64,000 bases of DNA from Raphanus sativus (lineage: Eukaryota > Streptophyta > Magnoliopsida > Brassicales > Brassicaceae): NCBI RefSeq assembly GCF_000801105.2, contig NW_026615342.1:40606-104605 (forward strand), written 5' to 3'. Positions 31,889 through 44,900 of this stretch are shown piece after piece (position 1 is the stretch's first letter; every line of letters starts with the position of its first letter). The position numbers and the translations under genes are program-made. The notes beneath the pieces are model-generated. The model ran no database searches. It was not told the origin of the DNA and saw nothing but the letters and a program-made list of their open reading frames with translations.

Positions 31889-32001
31889 GGTTGTGATTGA
31901 TCAACATCATCATCTTTAAAATAGTAAAGAGATTCTGTTGGAGACAGTTATGGTTTTGTTTATGGGTTTGACTTCTTGCGATTGTTTGATTTCTGAATCA
32001 G

Positions 32002-32410
32002 GGGCTCACGATCTCCTCCTGCACAGCCGAGGCCAAGAACTTTGGCAAGGCCTATATCTCCAGCAAGCCGTATAAGGTTAGTTTATTGCGTTGAGTTTAT
32101 GGGTTTCTAGTGTCACTGTAATTTTGGAAGTTTATGGGTAAAATCATCTTTCGTTAACTCTATTCTCTTTGTAGCTTTACTTTCCTCATATCTGTGCCTG
32201 CATTGTTTTGTAGTCCCCCTGCAGTGTTTGGTTTCTTTCTTTTCTATCTTCATGTAAATGATATTTGATTGACAGGGCTGAAATAGATGCAAGTGTCTGG
32301 GCCGACCTACACCTATCCCCAATAGTCTCGGACAAGGATCTTGAGTGGACACCGTAGGGTCACCCAAGACGCGACCATCATTCACCTCGTACGTGGTGGA
32401 AAGTAAAAAG
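32002..32410 (+). pseudogene. Third SR45a-like copy, decayed
   Basis: 32002-32076 matches exon 3 (GGCTCACGATCTCCTCCTGC; AAGGCCTATATCTCCAGCAA) followed by the same intron start. From about 32277, GCTGAAATAGATG...GACAAGGATCTTGAG matches the RRM exon. It then jumps directly into the last exon (GGACACCGTAGGGTCACCC, ACGCGACCATCATTCACCTC). The internal part of the RRM and exons 6-7 are deleted, and stops and small indels are present. Confidence 0.75.
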
Positions 32411-32918
32411 GTCCTAGAGAAGATTGCCAATTGTGTATATACCCTCAATATAGAAGATGCCAATTGTTTCTTACTAATATCAGAGTAACTCCTCTTGCAT
32501 ATACATTTGTATCGTTAGGATTCAAATTGTTATTTGTGATATAATGCAAGTGTAAACATATATCAAGAAAGCATGACGTAAAAGGAAGGTCAGCATGAAC
32601 TGGTGGAAGAGAATCAGTGGGACCAATCATTGAACAGTTGATTGGTTTTTGTCACCTCAGCATGCTTCCTTTTCGCAGCTGTGTATATTCCCCCTCTAGT
32701 TGTTTTTTTTCTTGACAAAAATTAATATTATTTTTCTTATCAGATTATGTTTTTAATATTCATATAAACATTTTTTTGTGATTTAGTCACCGAAACCTAG
32801 ATATGGATATGGCTAACTCAAGAGGGTTCATTCACATTTTTGTGTGGCCATTGTATCTTTAACCTTTGGAAAATACGAAAGATGTAAACAAAATATAGAG
32901 TGTTTTTATGGCTGTGCA

Positions 32919-34395
32919 TCAAACGGTGACAGACGCACACTTCACCATGTCAAACAGCCCATCCTCAAAAACAACATCGCACGACAACACCTTATCCCAA
33001 ATCTCTCCTTGGCGCCTTCCCAAAGCAATCTCTGCACAGCAAAGGACTTTCTTCTTGGCGTCATGTATTTTAGTAAAGAAGAGAGCCAACATCTTCTCCC
33101 CACACTTGACCACTCTGGATCGATCAGTCTCCTCCACAGCGAAAAACTCTTCCAAACCGTTGACAACACTCCAACAAGGGCTCTGCTTCGTAGGATCAAA
33201 CGCCATCAACACCCCCGCCTTGCCAGAACGATCGTGGTAGTAGAGGACATCATCAACCACACACGCACCCTTCCACTCCTTGGCGTTCAACACCTCCTTC
33301 AACTCCCACTTGTCTTCTCTCGGTTCATAAGCAAAAGCGTGCTGATTCCTAAAACTTTTAAAGAACAGCTTCCCCTCCATCACAGCAGAATCAGACCAGA
33401 GATCACCATAGGGCAAGTCGTGTTTTACCATCACCGGCTCCCACGTCTGGGCTTCCGTGTCGAACACCATCACCGCCTTCATCCACCCCTCCCCCGACGA
33501 CCCATCTTCATCAGAAAAACTACAGTAGGAATCACCGATCAGGTACACCTTCCCGTCAACGGCGCTAGCTACATTATTAATCATGCGCTGAGGCATGCCG
33601 GGGATGGACTGCACCGTGTGAGAGGCGAAGTCGATGCTGAGCGATTCCAGGTTGTTGAACACATACGTCTTGGAACCCACGGGGACGAAGCTTCCGATGG
33701 AAGACATGGGGGGAAGCGATCCGACCACGACCAGGCGGTTTCTGGAGTTGGGTTTGCGGTGGAGGACGTGGAAACGGGAGTCGCCCGTGCTGCGGTTGTA
33801 GAGGAGAGCGTAGACACGGTGCTCGGTGATTCCGAGCTGAGATCGCCTCTTGTAGAGCTTAGGGGAAGCGATGAGTTTCCTGAAAGTCCTGGAGACGAGA
33901 GAGAGAGTTGGGTAACGGCTTATTGGCACACGAGCTACGATGTCGACGGTGACGTCGTCTGGAAGCGACGGAAACAGAGGAGACGGTGACTGCTCGGGAG
34001 ATTGCTCCATTTGTTTGAGTGAATCAGAGGAAATCGACCTGTAGACATCAACAACGGAAACATGTTACTGGTTAGAATTCAGACAATATCAAGCAAGTTC
34101 AGACACGACACAAGTAAGTAACGGGTAAGATTAGGGTTTAACTCATAAACAGTAGACTAAAGTTTCGATCTTTATCTAAGCACACAGACAAAAGTTTCGA
34201 ATTTTATCGAATTAGTGGTCATGAGATGTATGCAGGACCATTTATCATCGCAAAATATCAACAATAACCCTCCAGACAACAAAAATTAGGGCTTTTTTTT
34301 TCACTAACCTTTCTTCGATAGGAGAACCCGCCTGCAAAAAAAAAAAACAATGTGATTACTTCAATTTAAAGCAAACGACGATCAAAGCTTACCAT
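32919..34395 (-). CDS. F-box/kelch-repeat protein 3 with SR45a-like first exons
   Basis: The F-box/kelch body (complement 32919-34010, 363 residues) is intact and resembles copies 1 and 2. Its upstream DNA is not that of the other copies: instead of their TATA promoter it has an SR45a-like promoter, ATG exon (complement 34393-34395), intron and 23-base exon (complement 34309-34331, donor GAAAG|GTTAG). The F-box 5' UTR acceptor CTACAG|GTCGATT (exon from 34038) follows. Splicing gives MAGSPIEERSISSDSLKQME and runs on in frame into the F-box, 381 residues in all. Without that splicing, translation could still start at the internal ATG (34010). Residues 1-55 of the body resemble copy 1 and the rest copy 2, so it is also a mosaic. 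Role: probable SCF receptor, target unknown. Confidence 0.8.
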
Positions 34396-34600
34396 CACTG
34401 CAAGGGAAACTCTCAGGTTGCGATCGAAAGCAGACGGAGACATGATGATTAGGGTTTTACTGTAAAATTCTGCTTTTTTCTTTGTTATGTTTTTCTCTGA
34501 ATGAAGACTTCTTTTTGATATTCACACCACTGGGCTAGTGACTAACTTTGTATGTGGCACGACTCAGTGAATTTGAGATTTTGACTTTTTGTCTGGCCCA
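34396..34600 (-). promoter_or_regulatory. SR45a-like promoter driving F-box gene 3
   Basis: Read on the minus strand: GTGGCACGACTCAG-type start, ATTTTACAGTAAAACCCTAA, CATCATGTCTCCGTCTGC, GCAACCTGAGAGTTTCCCTTGCAGTG before the ATG, in the order seen before the intact SR45a-like gene at 28300-28450. The AAACCCTAA telo-box is typical of plant genes for RNA metabolism and translation. Confidence 0.65.
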
Positions 34601-34959
34601 TTCTTTTTCGATCGGTTTGCTTTAGTTGTCTCTCAATTTTATTTTGGTATGTAAACCGGGGATCATCCTCGAATTAACAGAATTAAAATATGGATATTTT
34701 ATAAAATATGGCTCCTTAGAGTTTTTAAAAAAAATAATTCTCATACTATAAACAAGTATTTTTTGCCCACTACAACTTGCCCGTGTATCTTTTCAAGTTA
34801 ATTTATAACACATTTTTAATCTGCAAATATTCTTCAGCCAAAGAGTTATTTATTATAGACTGAAACAAAAACCAGTTTCTTAAATCATCAACATCAAGAA
34901 CCTAACTCATATCTATCTTAACTTAGCCACCTCTCCCGTCCAGTACTACTTACCAGTGA

Positions 34960-35190
34960 CTTTGTTGTAGTTAAAGAATTTCAAGGTTCTTGATATTTCT
35001 AACAATGAACTCAACAGAAACATCCAAGCCTCTCTTTCAGGTTTGACCAGACCTAATAGTCTTGAAACTTGGAAACAGCTCATTCTCAGGGAATTCCCCA
35101 TGTTGATTTTCAAACCTGAGGCATTGATCTGTTTACTCATCGGCACAATACCGGAATTTCTTCAAAGATACCAAAGAATCTAATAAGCCT
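34960..35190 (+). pseudogene. Leucine-rich-repeat receptor-like gene fragment
   Basis: The plus strand reads NFKVLDISNNELNRNIQASL, a little later REFPMLIFKPEALICLLIGT, then IPEFLQRYQRI and a stop. The first string fits the plant LRR consensus (LxxLDLSxNxLxGxIPxSL). It has no start, no other domain and several mismatches, so it is a decayed fragment at best. Confidence 0.5.
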
Positions 35191-35812
35191 CGGCATAATA
35201 CTCAAATTTTATCCTCAAATTGTGTTGACAATCGACGGCGCCTTTGTCATTTGTTTGACCTTTGGAAAATGTTGCCAACTTATGTTTGAAGAGTTCATTA
35301 GAGTGTAATGAAGTTTTATGTAATTAGGAGACACACCAAACGAATATGGAGGACCACATGGCCCTAACAAACTTGCCTTTGGATTGAATATCAAAAGGCT
35401 TATTCTAATGATTAGGCCTCTCTCCATTATTATTTTTATCTTTTCTTGGAGAGGGTATGAAAAATTGAAAACCAATTTACAATCTAAAAACTTAAATTTT
35501 ATACACAAATAGTTTATTGTAGGTATTTTTAATTTTTCATATAAAAATTAATTCTACTACAGAAATCAACAATACTTATAAGGGAAAATTTAAATACAGG
35601 ATATGATGTTGGAATAAAACATCATCTCCTTTATTATCATATACTGTACATCATTATCACCATACATTATTTAAAAAAAGCACTGACCAGTGACCATTAT
35701 CCATTTAGAAATTAAGAAAAAGAAAAGGACACCACATGATGACGTGTACGGTCTCCCTACGTGTAACTCAACAAAACGTTCATGTCCTCCCTGGCTTTTC
35801 AACTCAACCGAG

Positions 35813-35815
<3 letters not shown>
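35191..35815. other. Intergenic DNA before the kinase gene
   Basis: AT-rich and without a supported gene. A long minus-strand frame at 35215-35508 has no recognisable features. No clear TATA box is visible upstream of the kinase start. Confidence 0.45.

Positions 35816-35850
<35 letters not shown>
35816..35850 (+). repeat. CT microsatellite in the kinase 5' leader
   Basis: About 17 CT units end 78 bases before the kinase ATG. Pyrimidine-rich CT tracts in 5' leaders are common in plant housekeeping promoters; here it probably lies in the 5' UTR. Confidence 0.85.
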
Positions 35851-35851
<1 letters not shown>

Positions 35852-35927
35852 ACCACCTTTACTTGAATCTTACTTGGATCATTCACCTTTTCGTGCTTTT
35901 TTTGGATCGGAGGATTCAGTTCCCGAT

Positions 35928-38900
35928 ATGGCGATCAAAGACGAGACGGAGGAAAGCTGCGGAAGCAGAGCCGTCATGGCTGCTGCTGCTGCTTCGGTTA
36001 CAACTAAGGAGAACCCTAGGCAGCAGCGTATGAAGCTCGAGGTGTACGGTGATGTTCTACAGAGAATCCAGGAGTCTAATTACGAAGAAGCTAACTTCCC
36101 TGATTTCGATGATCACCTCTGGCTCCATTTCAATCGTCTTCCTGCTCGGTAACTTCCTTTTTTTAAACTCTGTTTCTTGGATCAAATCATGATAAGTTAT
36201 TGTCCGAAGTGACATAACTTTCGTTTTGGTGTGTGAAGATATGCTATGGATGTAAATGTTGAGAGAGCAGAGGATGTACTCACTCATCAGAGATTGCTCA
36301 AGTTGGCTGAAGATCCTGCTACTAGACCTGTTTTTGAAGTTCGTTGTGTCCAGGTTCAAAATCCTAATCAGATATAATTGAAACTGAACTCTTTGGCTTT
36401 TACTACTTAATTGGTCTAATTAATTATTACAGGTTTCTCCCTCACTCAATGGACATTCTGCTGACGCTGATGCTTCGGATCCTGCTGTGAAGGAAGATGC
36501 TCAAAGCTCCTACCATTCTAGCAGGCAAGGATTAATTAAAGTTCTCGCTGTTTTTCTTTTTTTTTTGACGTTTTCTTCTTTATGACTGTTTTTTTTTCAC
36601 TTGCTTCTTGTTTAAAAAGGGTTCTTGCGCCTCCCACTTTTGGTTCTTCTCCGAATTTCGAGGCTCTTACTCAGGCTTATAAACATCATGCCGAAGATGA
36701 TGATAGTGCTGTCAATGCTCAGTTGCCTAATTCTCGGTGAGAGTTTAGTTTCTTCTGAAAATTTTAATATCTAAGTTCTATTGCAGTTTCTCCAGTCTTG
36801 TCTTGAATCTTGGTCTCATGTTTTCTCTTGTTAGCCTGATATTCTTAGACAAACATGTTCGGTGATATTGTCCTTTGTTGCCTTTTCTATAGACCGATGC
36901 ACGAGATTACCTTTTCAACCATTGACAAGCCCAAACTCCTTAGTCAGGTTTGGTGAATTTTTTATAGTTTTTTCTTATGATTATTTGCATAAACTTAGTC
37001 ACACTTTAAAGAATCCATTAAGACTTTCATGTAAAGAATGAGTGGTAATTTCCTCATTATGCCATTATCTGAGAGAGAAGTGTTTTTTTTTGTTCTAGTT
37101 AACTTCCATGCTTGGTGAACTTGGATTGAACATTCAAGAAGCTCACGCTTTCTCTACAGCGGATGGTTTCTCTCTAGATGTTTTCGTTGTTGACGGTTGG
37201 TCCCAGGAGGTATGGTTTCCGTTTTCTGCATGGGGACAAAGACCTTTCAAAAAGGCATCATGTTACTTGCCACTGATGTCTTAAGTGAATAGCTTAGAAA
37301 GATAAATGACAATTGCTCACCTTTCTGTCTCTGTCATCACTAAACTGGTTGAGATTTGCTTATGTAGGAAACAGAAGGTTTAAAAGATGCATTGAGGAAG
37401 GAGATACTGAAGCTTAAGGTATATTTTATATATTTTGGAAATGCAAGTAATGCTTGATGTTTTTTTTTTTTGCATCAATTTTTTTATACTCAATTTTCTC
37501 TCCATGTTCCACACTGGCTGCTCTGCAGGATCAACCTAGCACAAGGCAAAAGTCTATTACTTTCTTTGAGCATGACAAGTCCACTAACGAGCTTCTACCC
37601 GCCTGTGTTGAAATACCCACGGATGGAACTGACGAGTGGGAGATTGACATGAAGCAGCTCAAAATTGAAAAGAAAGTGGCATGTGGATCATATGGGGAAC
37701 TGTGAGTTTATCATCCAAAATGCTGTAACTTTATGCTACAAAGTTATGGGATACACATGTATATATATTCTTGTATGTCTACGCAGGTATAAAGGAACCT
37801 ATTGCAGTCAGGAAGTAGCTATCAAAATCCTAAAACCCGAGCGTGTGAATACTGAAATGCTCCGAGAGTTTTCTCAGGAAGTGTATATAATGAGGTATAC
37901 TACAGTTGATTCTCAATCTCATTCATGATCTTATAGTTTTTTATTGTTCTAACCTGCATATTATTGATGCTGATTGTTCTCCGGGGCTGGTTGTTACAGG
38001 AAAGTAAGGCACAAAAACGTTGTCCAGTTTATCGGTGCATGTACACGATCTCCAAACCTATGCATTGTGACAGGTAAGTGTGTGTTCTGTCCTGTAGATT
38101 ATTACGTTGAAATTCTCATAACATTTATTTCCTAGTTTTGACTTTTATAGTTGATTGATTTTGATTTATTCTGTATCAGAATTCATGGCTCGGGGAAGCA
38201 TATATGATTTTCTTCACAAACAGAAAGGCGTTTTTAAACTTCAATCTTTGCTCAAAGTGGCACTTGACGTCTCCAAAGGAATGAACTATTTGCATCAAAA
38301 CAATATCATTCATCGAGACCTCAAGACCGCTAATCTTCTCATGGACGAACATGAAGTAAGTTTCAATCTTTGGACACTAATCACGTAGTGTATCAGGCAT
38401 TCTTTTGTAGCTGATTAGTCTTTCAGCTTCTAAGCACTTGAAATCCAACAGATGTTCCTTTTTTCATTTTACAAGAACAGAGGGACTTGTCTTTAGGTTG
38501 TGTAAAACTTTGAACAGGTCGTCAAGGTTGCTGATTTTGGGGTCGCGAGAGTGCAGACTCAGTCAGGGGTCATGACAGCTGAAACTGGGACTTACCGATG
38601 GATGGCTCCAGAGGTATATATGAAACTTCTTTCGTTATCTGTGAAGAGTTTTTGGCTGTCTCTACTAATAATATACTTTCTGAACTCAGGTCATTGAGCA
38701 CAAACCTTATGATCATAGAGCAGATGTCTTCAGTTACGCGATCGTGTTGTGGGAACTTTTGACTGGCGAGGTAATCCCTCGTTACTTCTTATCTCTCTCT
38801 CTCTCTCTGGATTTTGAATTGTAGAAGATACTAAACTCGTTATGTGAAAACAGCTCCCATATTCTTACTTGACTCCACTGCAAGCAGCTGTTGGCGTTGT

Positions 38901-41900
38901 CCAAAAGGTAATGTTTAGTAAGGACTGACTATACATTTACTTTCCTCGTTTCTTCTTGTACAATGACTCTTAAGAGGAAATGTACAGGGACTTAGACCAA
39001 AAATTCCAAAAGAAACACACCCAAAACTGACTCAGCTTCTTGAGAAATGCTGGCAACAAGACCCAGCTCAAAGACCAGATTTTGCAGAAATCATAGAAAT
39101 GGTTAATCAAGTACTCCATGAGGTATATATATAACTACTTTTATCATTCTGTTGCGGAATTCGTGGTTCTTCTGATACCACTTGTAGAGTCAATCGTAAC
39201 TCTAACAAGACTTCCTTGGGGATTCGTAGTATCCCCTGGTCCCTTGATCTTTCCCATTGATTCAATCCTTGTTCATGACACAAGAGTTTTTCACCCAGTT
39301 CGCGGCCGCAGCACACTACATCTGGGGTGGATCCAGGATCCACAACATCCACTATGAAGTATCGGAAAACACCTCCGATGTGGTTTACAAGATCATAACT
39401 CTCTCTCTGTTCCTGGGTATGCAAACCCTAGAGAGTATAAAGAGATTACAAGAGTACATGGCTAAGAGCTAAGACTAGAACAACAAATCATCTCTAGCTT
39501 ACTCTATCTCTCTAAGAGACGCCATGGAAGCTCCCTCTGGATGCTTGAGGCTCGTGCCTCCCAGAAGCTTAGCTTGGAGATCCCTGTCGTGATCTCTCCT
39601 TCTTTGTATTGTCAGCACTTAACCTAATGGGCTTTATCGATTAGGCCCATAGGTTGTCCACGCGTAACTTGTGCAACTCGGCCCAGCCGATGAACAAGTC
39701 CGATGGGCTTGACCAAACCTCACAAATCTCCACCTGTTTGGTCCAAGTCCATAACCCTTCCTTTGTGCTCGACACCTCTTGAAACTTGAGCAAATCTGCT
39801 CATCCTCTGCATCTCCATGTCTTCTCTTATCTCTTCTCACTTCTCTCAGCTCCACCTTGAGCTTAGCTTGAAGTCCTCTCATGATCTTCTTGAAACCTGC
39901 ATAAGCTTACACTTATACACCACAACTGCTGTAGATTAAACACTTAAATCCACTTAGCCCCATCAATGAAAAATAGACATCATGCTTGATGAAGGGTATG
40001 TGACAATCCCATTGTCATTCTGAATTTCCATCACCTTCATCCATTGTCTTGAGTTGTTAACCCAGCTGCTACACTCCAAGTGTCAAGCTCAACTCCTCAT
40101 TGAAGTCGTGTTACTTCATATCTTACTCCACGTGAACTTATCAACAACAAAGCCTTGCTGTCAAAACCACGAACTTGTTCAAGTCTTGAACATAAACCTG
40201 AACATCTTTCTGCAAATTGATTTTCTCCTTGTCCTTTCGATTCCACTCATGTGCACTGAGCCTTGAACCAAAATTACCTGAATTCTGTGCAACTACCTTC
40301 GAACCATATATGCTTCAAACCTGAAACAACCTCTGATTCTCTACTTGTTTAAACACTCCAGCCTTAAACACGTTTTGTACCGCTGTTACTCTGAACAGGA
40401 CCCGCCATCCAACCATCACTGCTGGACAGACTTTCGACACAACCTTGGTTCACCCTTTATGTTGTTAACAAACATTGCTACCACATAATCCTCCTTGAAT
40501 CAACCGCAAACCCTTGAAGTCACTCATGCTCCATATCTCTGAAACAGTTTTTGACTTACCCTTGATGTTCTTGAACAGACTGCACTTGAGCATCACTTTG
40601 TACCGCTGCACAAGCAGGACACGCCGCCTAACACCACCTGATTAGGAAGACTTTCGACACAAACATCTTTGCTCCACCATCTGATCAACCTGCTCTGCAA
40701 CTACAGAACCCCCACTAACAGATTTAGACCCCACTGTTAGTTAAATGAACTGAGCTTCATACCATCTTCACCATGATACGCCTTGGCTCTCCTCACTAGC
40801 TGCCTGTGATATCTTATCTAGAATGCATGATATCCCTCCTTTACTCAGCTGTGAATTACTTTTCTCAATACCTTTCTTGTACTGAGATGTCTCCAATGCC
40901 GAAACCTGTGCATCACCATCAACGACTTGAACACGCCTGCTAGTTATTGAACCTGCCATTAGCCAATGGACTTCCTTGAGGAAACTTCCTCTCTTCTATG
41001 ATGCAACCATATATCCAGAACTACACTTGTTCTGTTCCCTTAAATGCAATCGGCTTTTCCTTGCATTTAGACTTTCATGAAGCTTCTTTCAGTTCCATGA
41101 CTTGAGCTTAAGATGAACCTACTTGTGGAGAACAAGTCTTACTCTTCCTGAGATGGACAAATTGTAAGACACTTCCCTGCAATCCCTGCAAACTATAAGA
41201 CACTTCCCTGCAATCCCTGCAATGTCTTCTAACAGTTTCTTACTTTGCTTCATCTCACCATTCTTCATCTTCACTGCTCAATATTTCAGTATCTCTTGAT
41301 ACTTACTTCCCTTCAATTTAACCAAGCACTTCACCACGTTTCCTCTTGCATCATACTCGGCTCAGATTTCGTGGTCCTCTGTATCAACCTCACTGCAGTG
41401 TACTCATGATACAAATGCCGATTTACTTGTCTCGCCTACAAGTAACCTTATGTAAGACTCCCCTTACAAATCTCCTTCTGATGCGCCTTGTACTTGTTAA
41501 CTGATCTTGACACTTCCTGGCCTTGACACTCTGAACGTATCCACGAGCCTCTTATCATGAATAACCTTTCTTTTCAGCTCTTACTCCCTTGAGCTGACCA
41601 AGTTGCTAACCCGAAACTTTTACCTTTCAGCTGAACCAATCAAGACATCTTCTAAACCAGTGACTCACTCCACCTGGAATCAGATTATATATATCCCTGA
41701 TGCATCAATCCTTATATAATCTCAGTGGCTCCACCTGAATCAAATAACCCTTTAGAAGTACCATGTCTCTGTAACTAAGTTTCTGCAACTGTTCAATGTT
41801 CCTGTCGGCCCTTGAACATATCTCTCATCATACATGCCTGTGATACTCTTGAGATACTCCCTTACAGCTTTTGTCGTGTCAAACTCAAACTCATGACGAG

Positions 41901-44900
41901 TTTCTTCAGCTGTAACTATACTCGAACCATAACCTGTTCAAGCATGAAGTTCCGACCTGGTCAAGTCTGCAAATTTCTTCTTTTGCCTTTGAGCTTCAAT
42001 TCTTATCTGAGAGCTCCACCTTGACCATTGTGGTCGTGACACCAGATAGGCGTCCCTGACTTCTCCTCTGAGTCTATTCATCTTGAATTTCCGACTCAGA
42101 CATCCTCGATGATTCCTCTAAGGTATAACTCACACACGCTTCTCCTAGCTGTGGTAGCGACTTTCTGCTTCTTGAACAAGTGTTGATGACTGTTGTCTCA
42201 TACCCTTTATCCTCAGGATTACAACCAGTCGTAACAACCTGTTCAACCCGATTCTGCCTGCGCATTTTCCTCTGCCTTTGACCAGAATCTTCAAGCTAAG
42301 TCTAACCTTGAATCACCTTTTTTTTTTTTATCTTTAGGTTTTCCCCGTCACTCACACGACCTCACTAAAGCTTCTGCATGTTGTTACCACAAATAGCCAT
42401 TTGCTCCAACATACCCTTGTGTAGGCTTTTACACACTTATCCCATACTCTAGTTTCTTCTTCGTGGAGGTACAACCTATTCATGTCACACTGACTTGGTG
42501 ACTTCTCTGACTTTCTTCTCATAGCCAGAAACCTAGCCTCTTATGCACCCACGAGACTGACTTGAACTGACCCAAAACAAATCACCTCTGTTTTGACACT
42601 TTGTTGTCACACGACAACCAACCTGTGCAGCTGCAAGATCCGTTGATCATCTTTCGCAAAGATAACCTCTATTCCTTGTGATCTCTGAAAACCTTCAGTC
42701 CTTGTGACTGTGAGATTGACGACCTTTGATTCCTTCTCCTTAAGCCTAGCTTTGACTTAAGATGAGTCTGTATTTCCTTGAGATATCATCCATCCCAAAC
42801 GACTCAAATCAATCTCCAACACTGATCACGAACACGCCCACATGTGCAGCTGTTCTGCTGCAGCTTGCGCGAGTCTTTTCTTTCTTGCCAACAACCACTG
42901 CATCCCTTGCAAGTCTCTCATCATGATTTCATAGACCTGAAACCATCACGTGCATTAAGATTTTCCACTGTGAACCTTTCTTCCTCTGTCTCTGACGTTG
43001 TCTTTGCCTACCACATACAAACGCCATCTGCTTCTTTCCTTGACAATGCCTATCTTTCAGCATCATCCCTGGTTCGTCACTCTTGAAATAATCATGTGAT
43101 TGTGACTACAAATCTACTGATTCTTCTTCTCCAGAATTTCTAGCTGATGTCGATGCTAACTTGAAGCTCTTGCAGAATCTGAATCACCATTGCCTCAAAC
43201 CAGAAGCTCTTTGACTCAATCCCAAACCTCAATAGCTTGTAGACACCAAACTCCCCATCCTGAGAATTTCCTTTGTAACAACCTGAATGAACACCTTTCC
43301 TTGAACATCTCTCTGAACCGCTGCTGTCGCCAACAGAACCCGCCGCTTAGCTCAACCTGCTAAGAAGACTTTCGACGCAAAGAATCTCTGCTCAACCTCT
43401 GCTCAAACAAATCATTACCTCTGCAACCGTGAAATCTTGTAGACCCATTTGTTTCCCCTCATATGCCTGAGAAGCCAAAACAAACTACTACTGAATCCCA
43501 TGCAGAAAACCCGAAACACACTTGTTTCCATCTTGAATCAATCTTGATTTGACACCGCCACCTATTCAGCCGAACTCTGCCTTGAACAAGTAACTACTCG
43601 TTCTTACAGATCCATCCCAGCAGAAAACTATGTGTTATGCCAAACACATATCTGCTTAGAAAACCACACTGCATTCCCTCTGAAAATAGCAGTCTTGTAG
43701 TATCTTGTTCTCTGAACCTCTACCCAACTGTAGACTCTCATGATCACACATAGACAAACCCTGCATGAGTCGATCTCCTTCAAACCCTTCTGCAACACCC
43801 TTCACGCTGACTAAAGAATACCATTTGAACAGCCATGAAACACTCATATCATTCAAGGTTCTAAGGCGTCCCCTAGTTCCAAGAATTCCATGAGATACAG
43901 AGCTGAAATAACCCCATAGATTAGCACACCACCTGCGACTGATATACCATGTAGAGATAACCCAAGAATACCGTGAAATCCCTCACTAAATCTTCAGACA
44001 ATCCCATACAAAACCAGTGCAAAAACCCCGTGTGCTCCACTATGCTCTCAACTCCAATAACTTGCAGAATATGAAGAAATCCGAAAATCCAATGCATATA
44101 GTCACACACGCCTTGTGACTGTCACACACTCCTTGTGACTGCATATCGAAGACAGCTCTGAAAACCTCTGTTTCTTATGCTAACAGCCTGCCACCATCTC
44201 ATCTTGTGAGTAGCCTGAAACCCTTCTCACATAGTAGCAGATTCTTGCACCCTTGGAGAACTGTAGAGAAGCCCTGATTTCATAAACTCGAAATCATCTC
44301 AACCGATTCAACTGACTTGTGAATCCTTCCTCCGTAAACTTGTGCAACTGTAGCGAAGAACGTCGAACAGTTTTCCTTCTTCCTCTTGTAAACCAAAAAT
44401 CTCTTTCACCTGATCTTGATCTCGGTGTACTACTCTGATTAAGGTAAAACCACGTGACCACCAGCTTCATATGTCTCTCCTCCTAGAGACGTGGACTCCA
44501 TGAATCAATGAGCCTATGCTCTGATACCACTTGTTGCGGAATTCGTGGTTCTTCTGATACCACTTGTAGAGTCAATCGTAACTCTAACAAGACTTCCTTG
44601 GGGATTCGTAGTATCCCCTGGTCCCTTGATCTTTCCCATTGATTCAATCCTTGTTCATGACACAAGAGTTTTTCACCCAGTTCGCGGCCGCAGCACACTA
44701 CATCTGGGGTGGATCCAGGATCCACAACATCCACTATGAAGTATCGGAAAACACCTCCGATGTGGTTTACAAGATCATAACTCTCTCTCTGTTCCTGGGT
44801 ATGCAAACCCTAGAGAGTATAAAGAGATTACAAGAGTACATGGCTAAGAGCTAAGACTAGAACAACAAATCATCTCTAGCTTACTCTATCTCTCTAAGAG

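Noticed and set aside
32844..33989. A 381-codon open frame on the plus strand
   Set aside because: It is the antisense of F-box gene 3, kept open by biased codon use. The minus-strand product has the F-box and kelch motifs.
39107..44806. Two identical 90-plus-codon minus-strand frames in the LTRs
   Set aside because: They are equal because the LTRs are equal. The text has no retroviral or host domain, and LTRs are not expected to encode protein.
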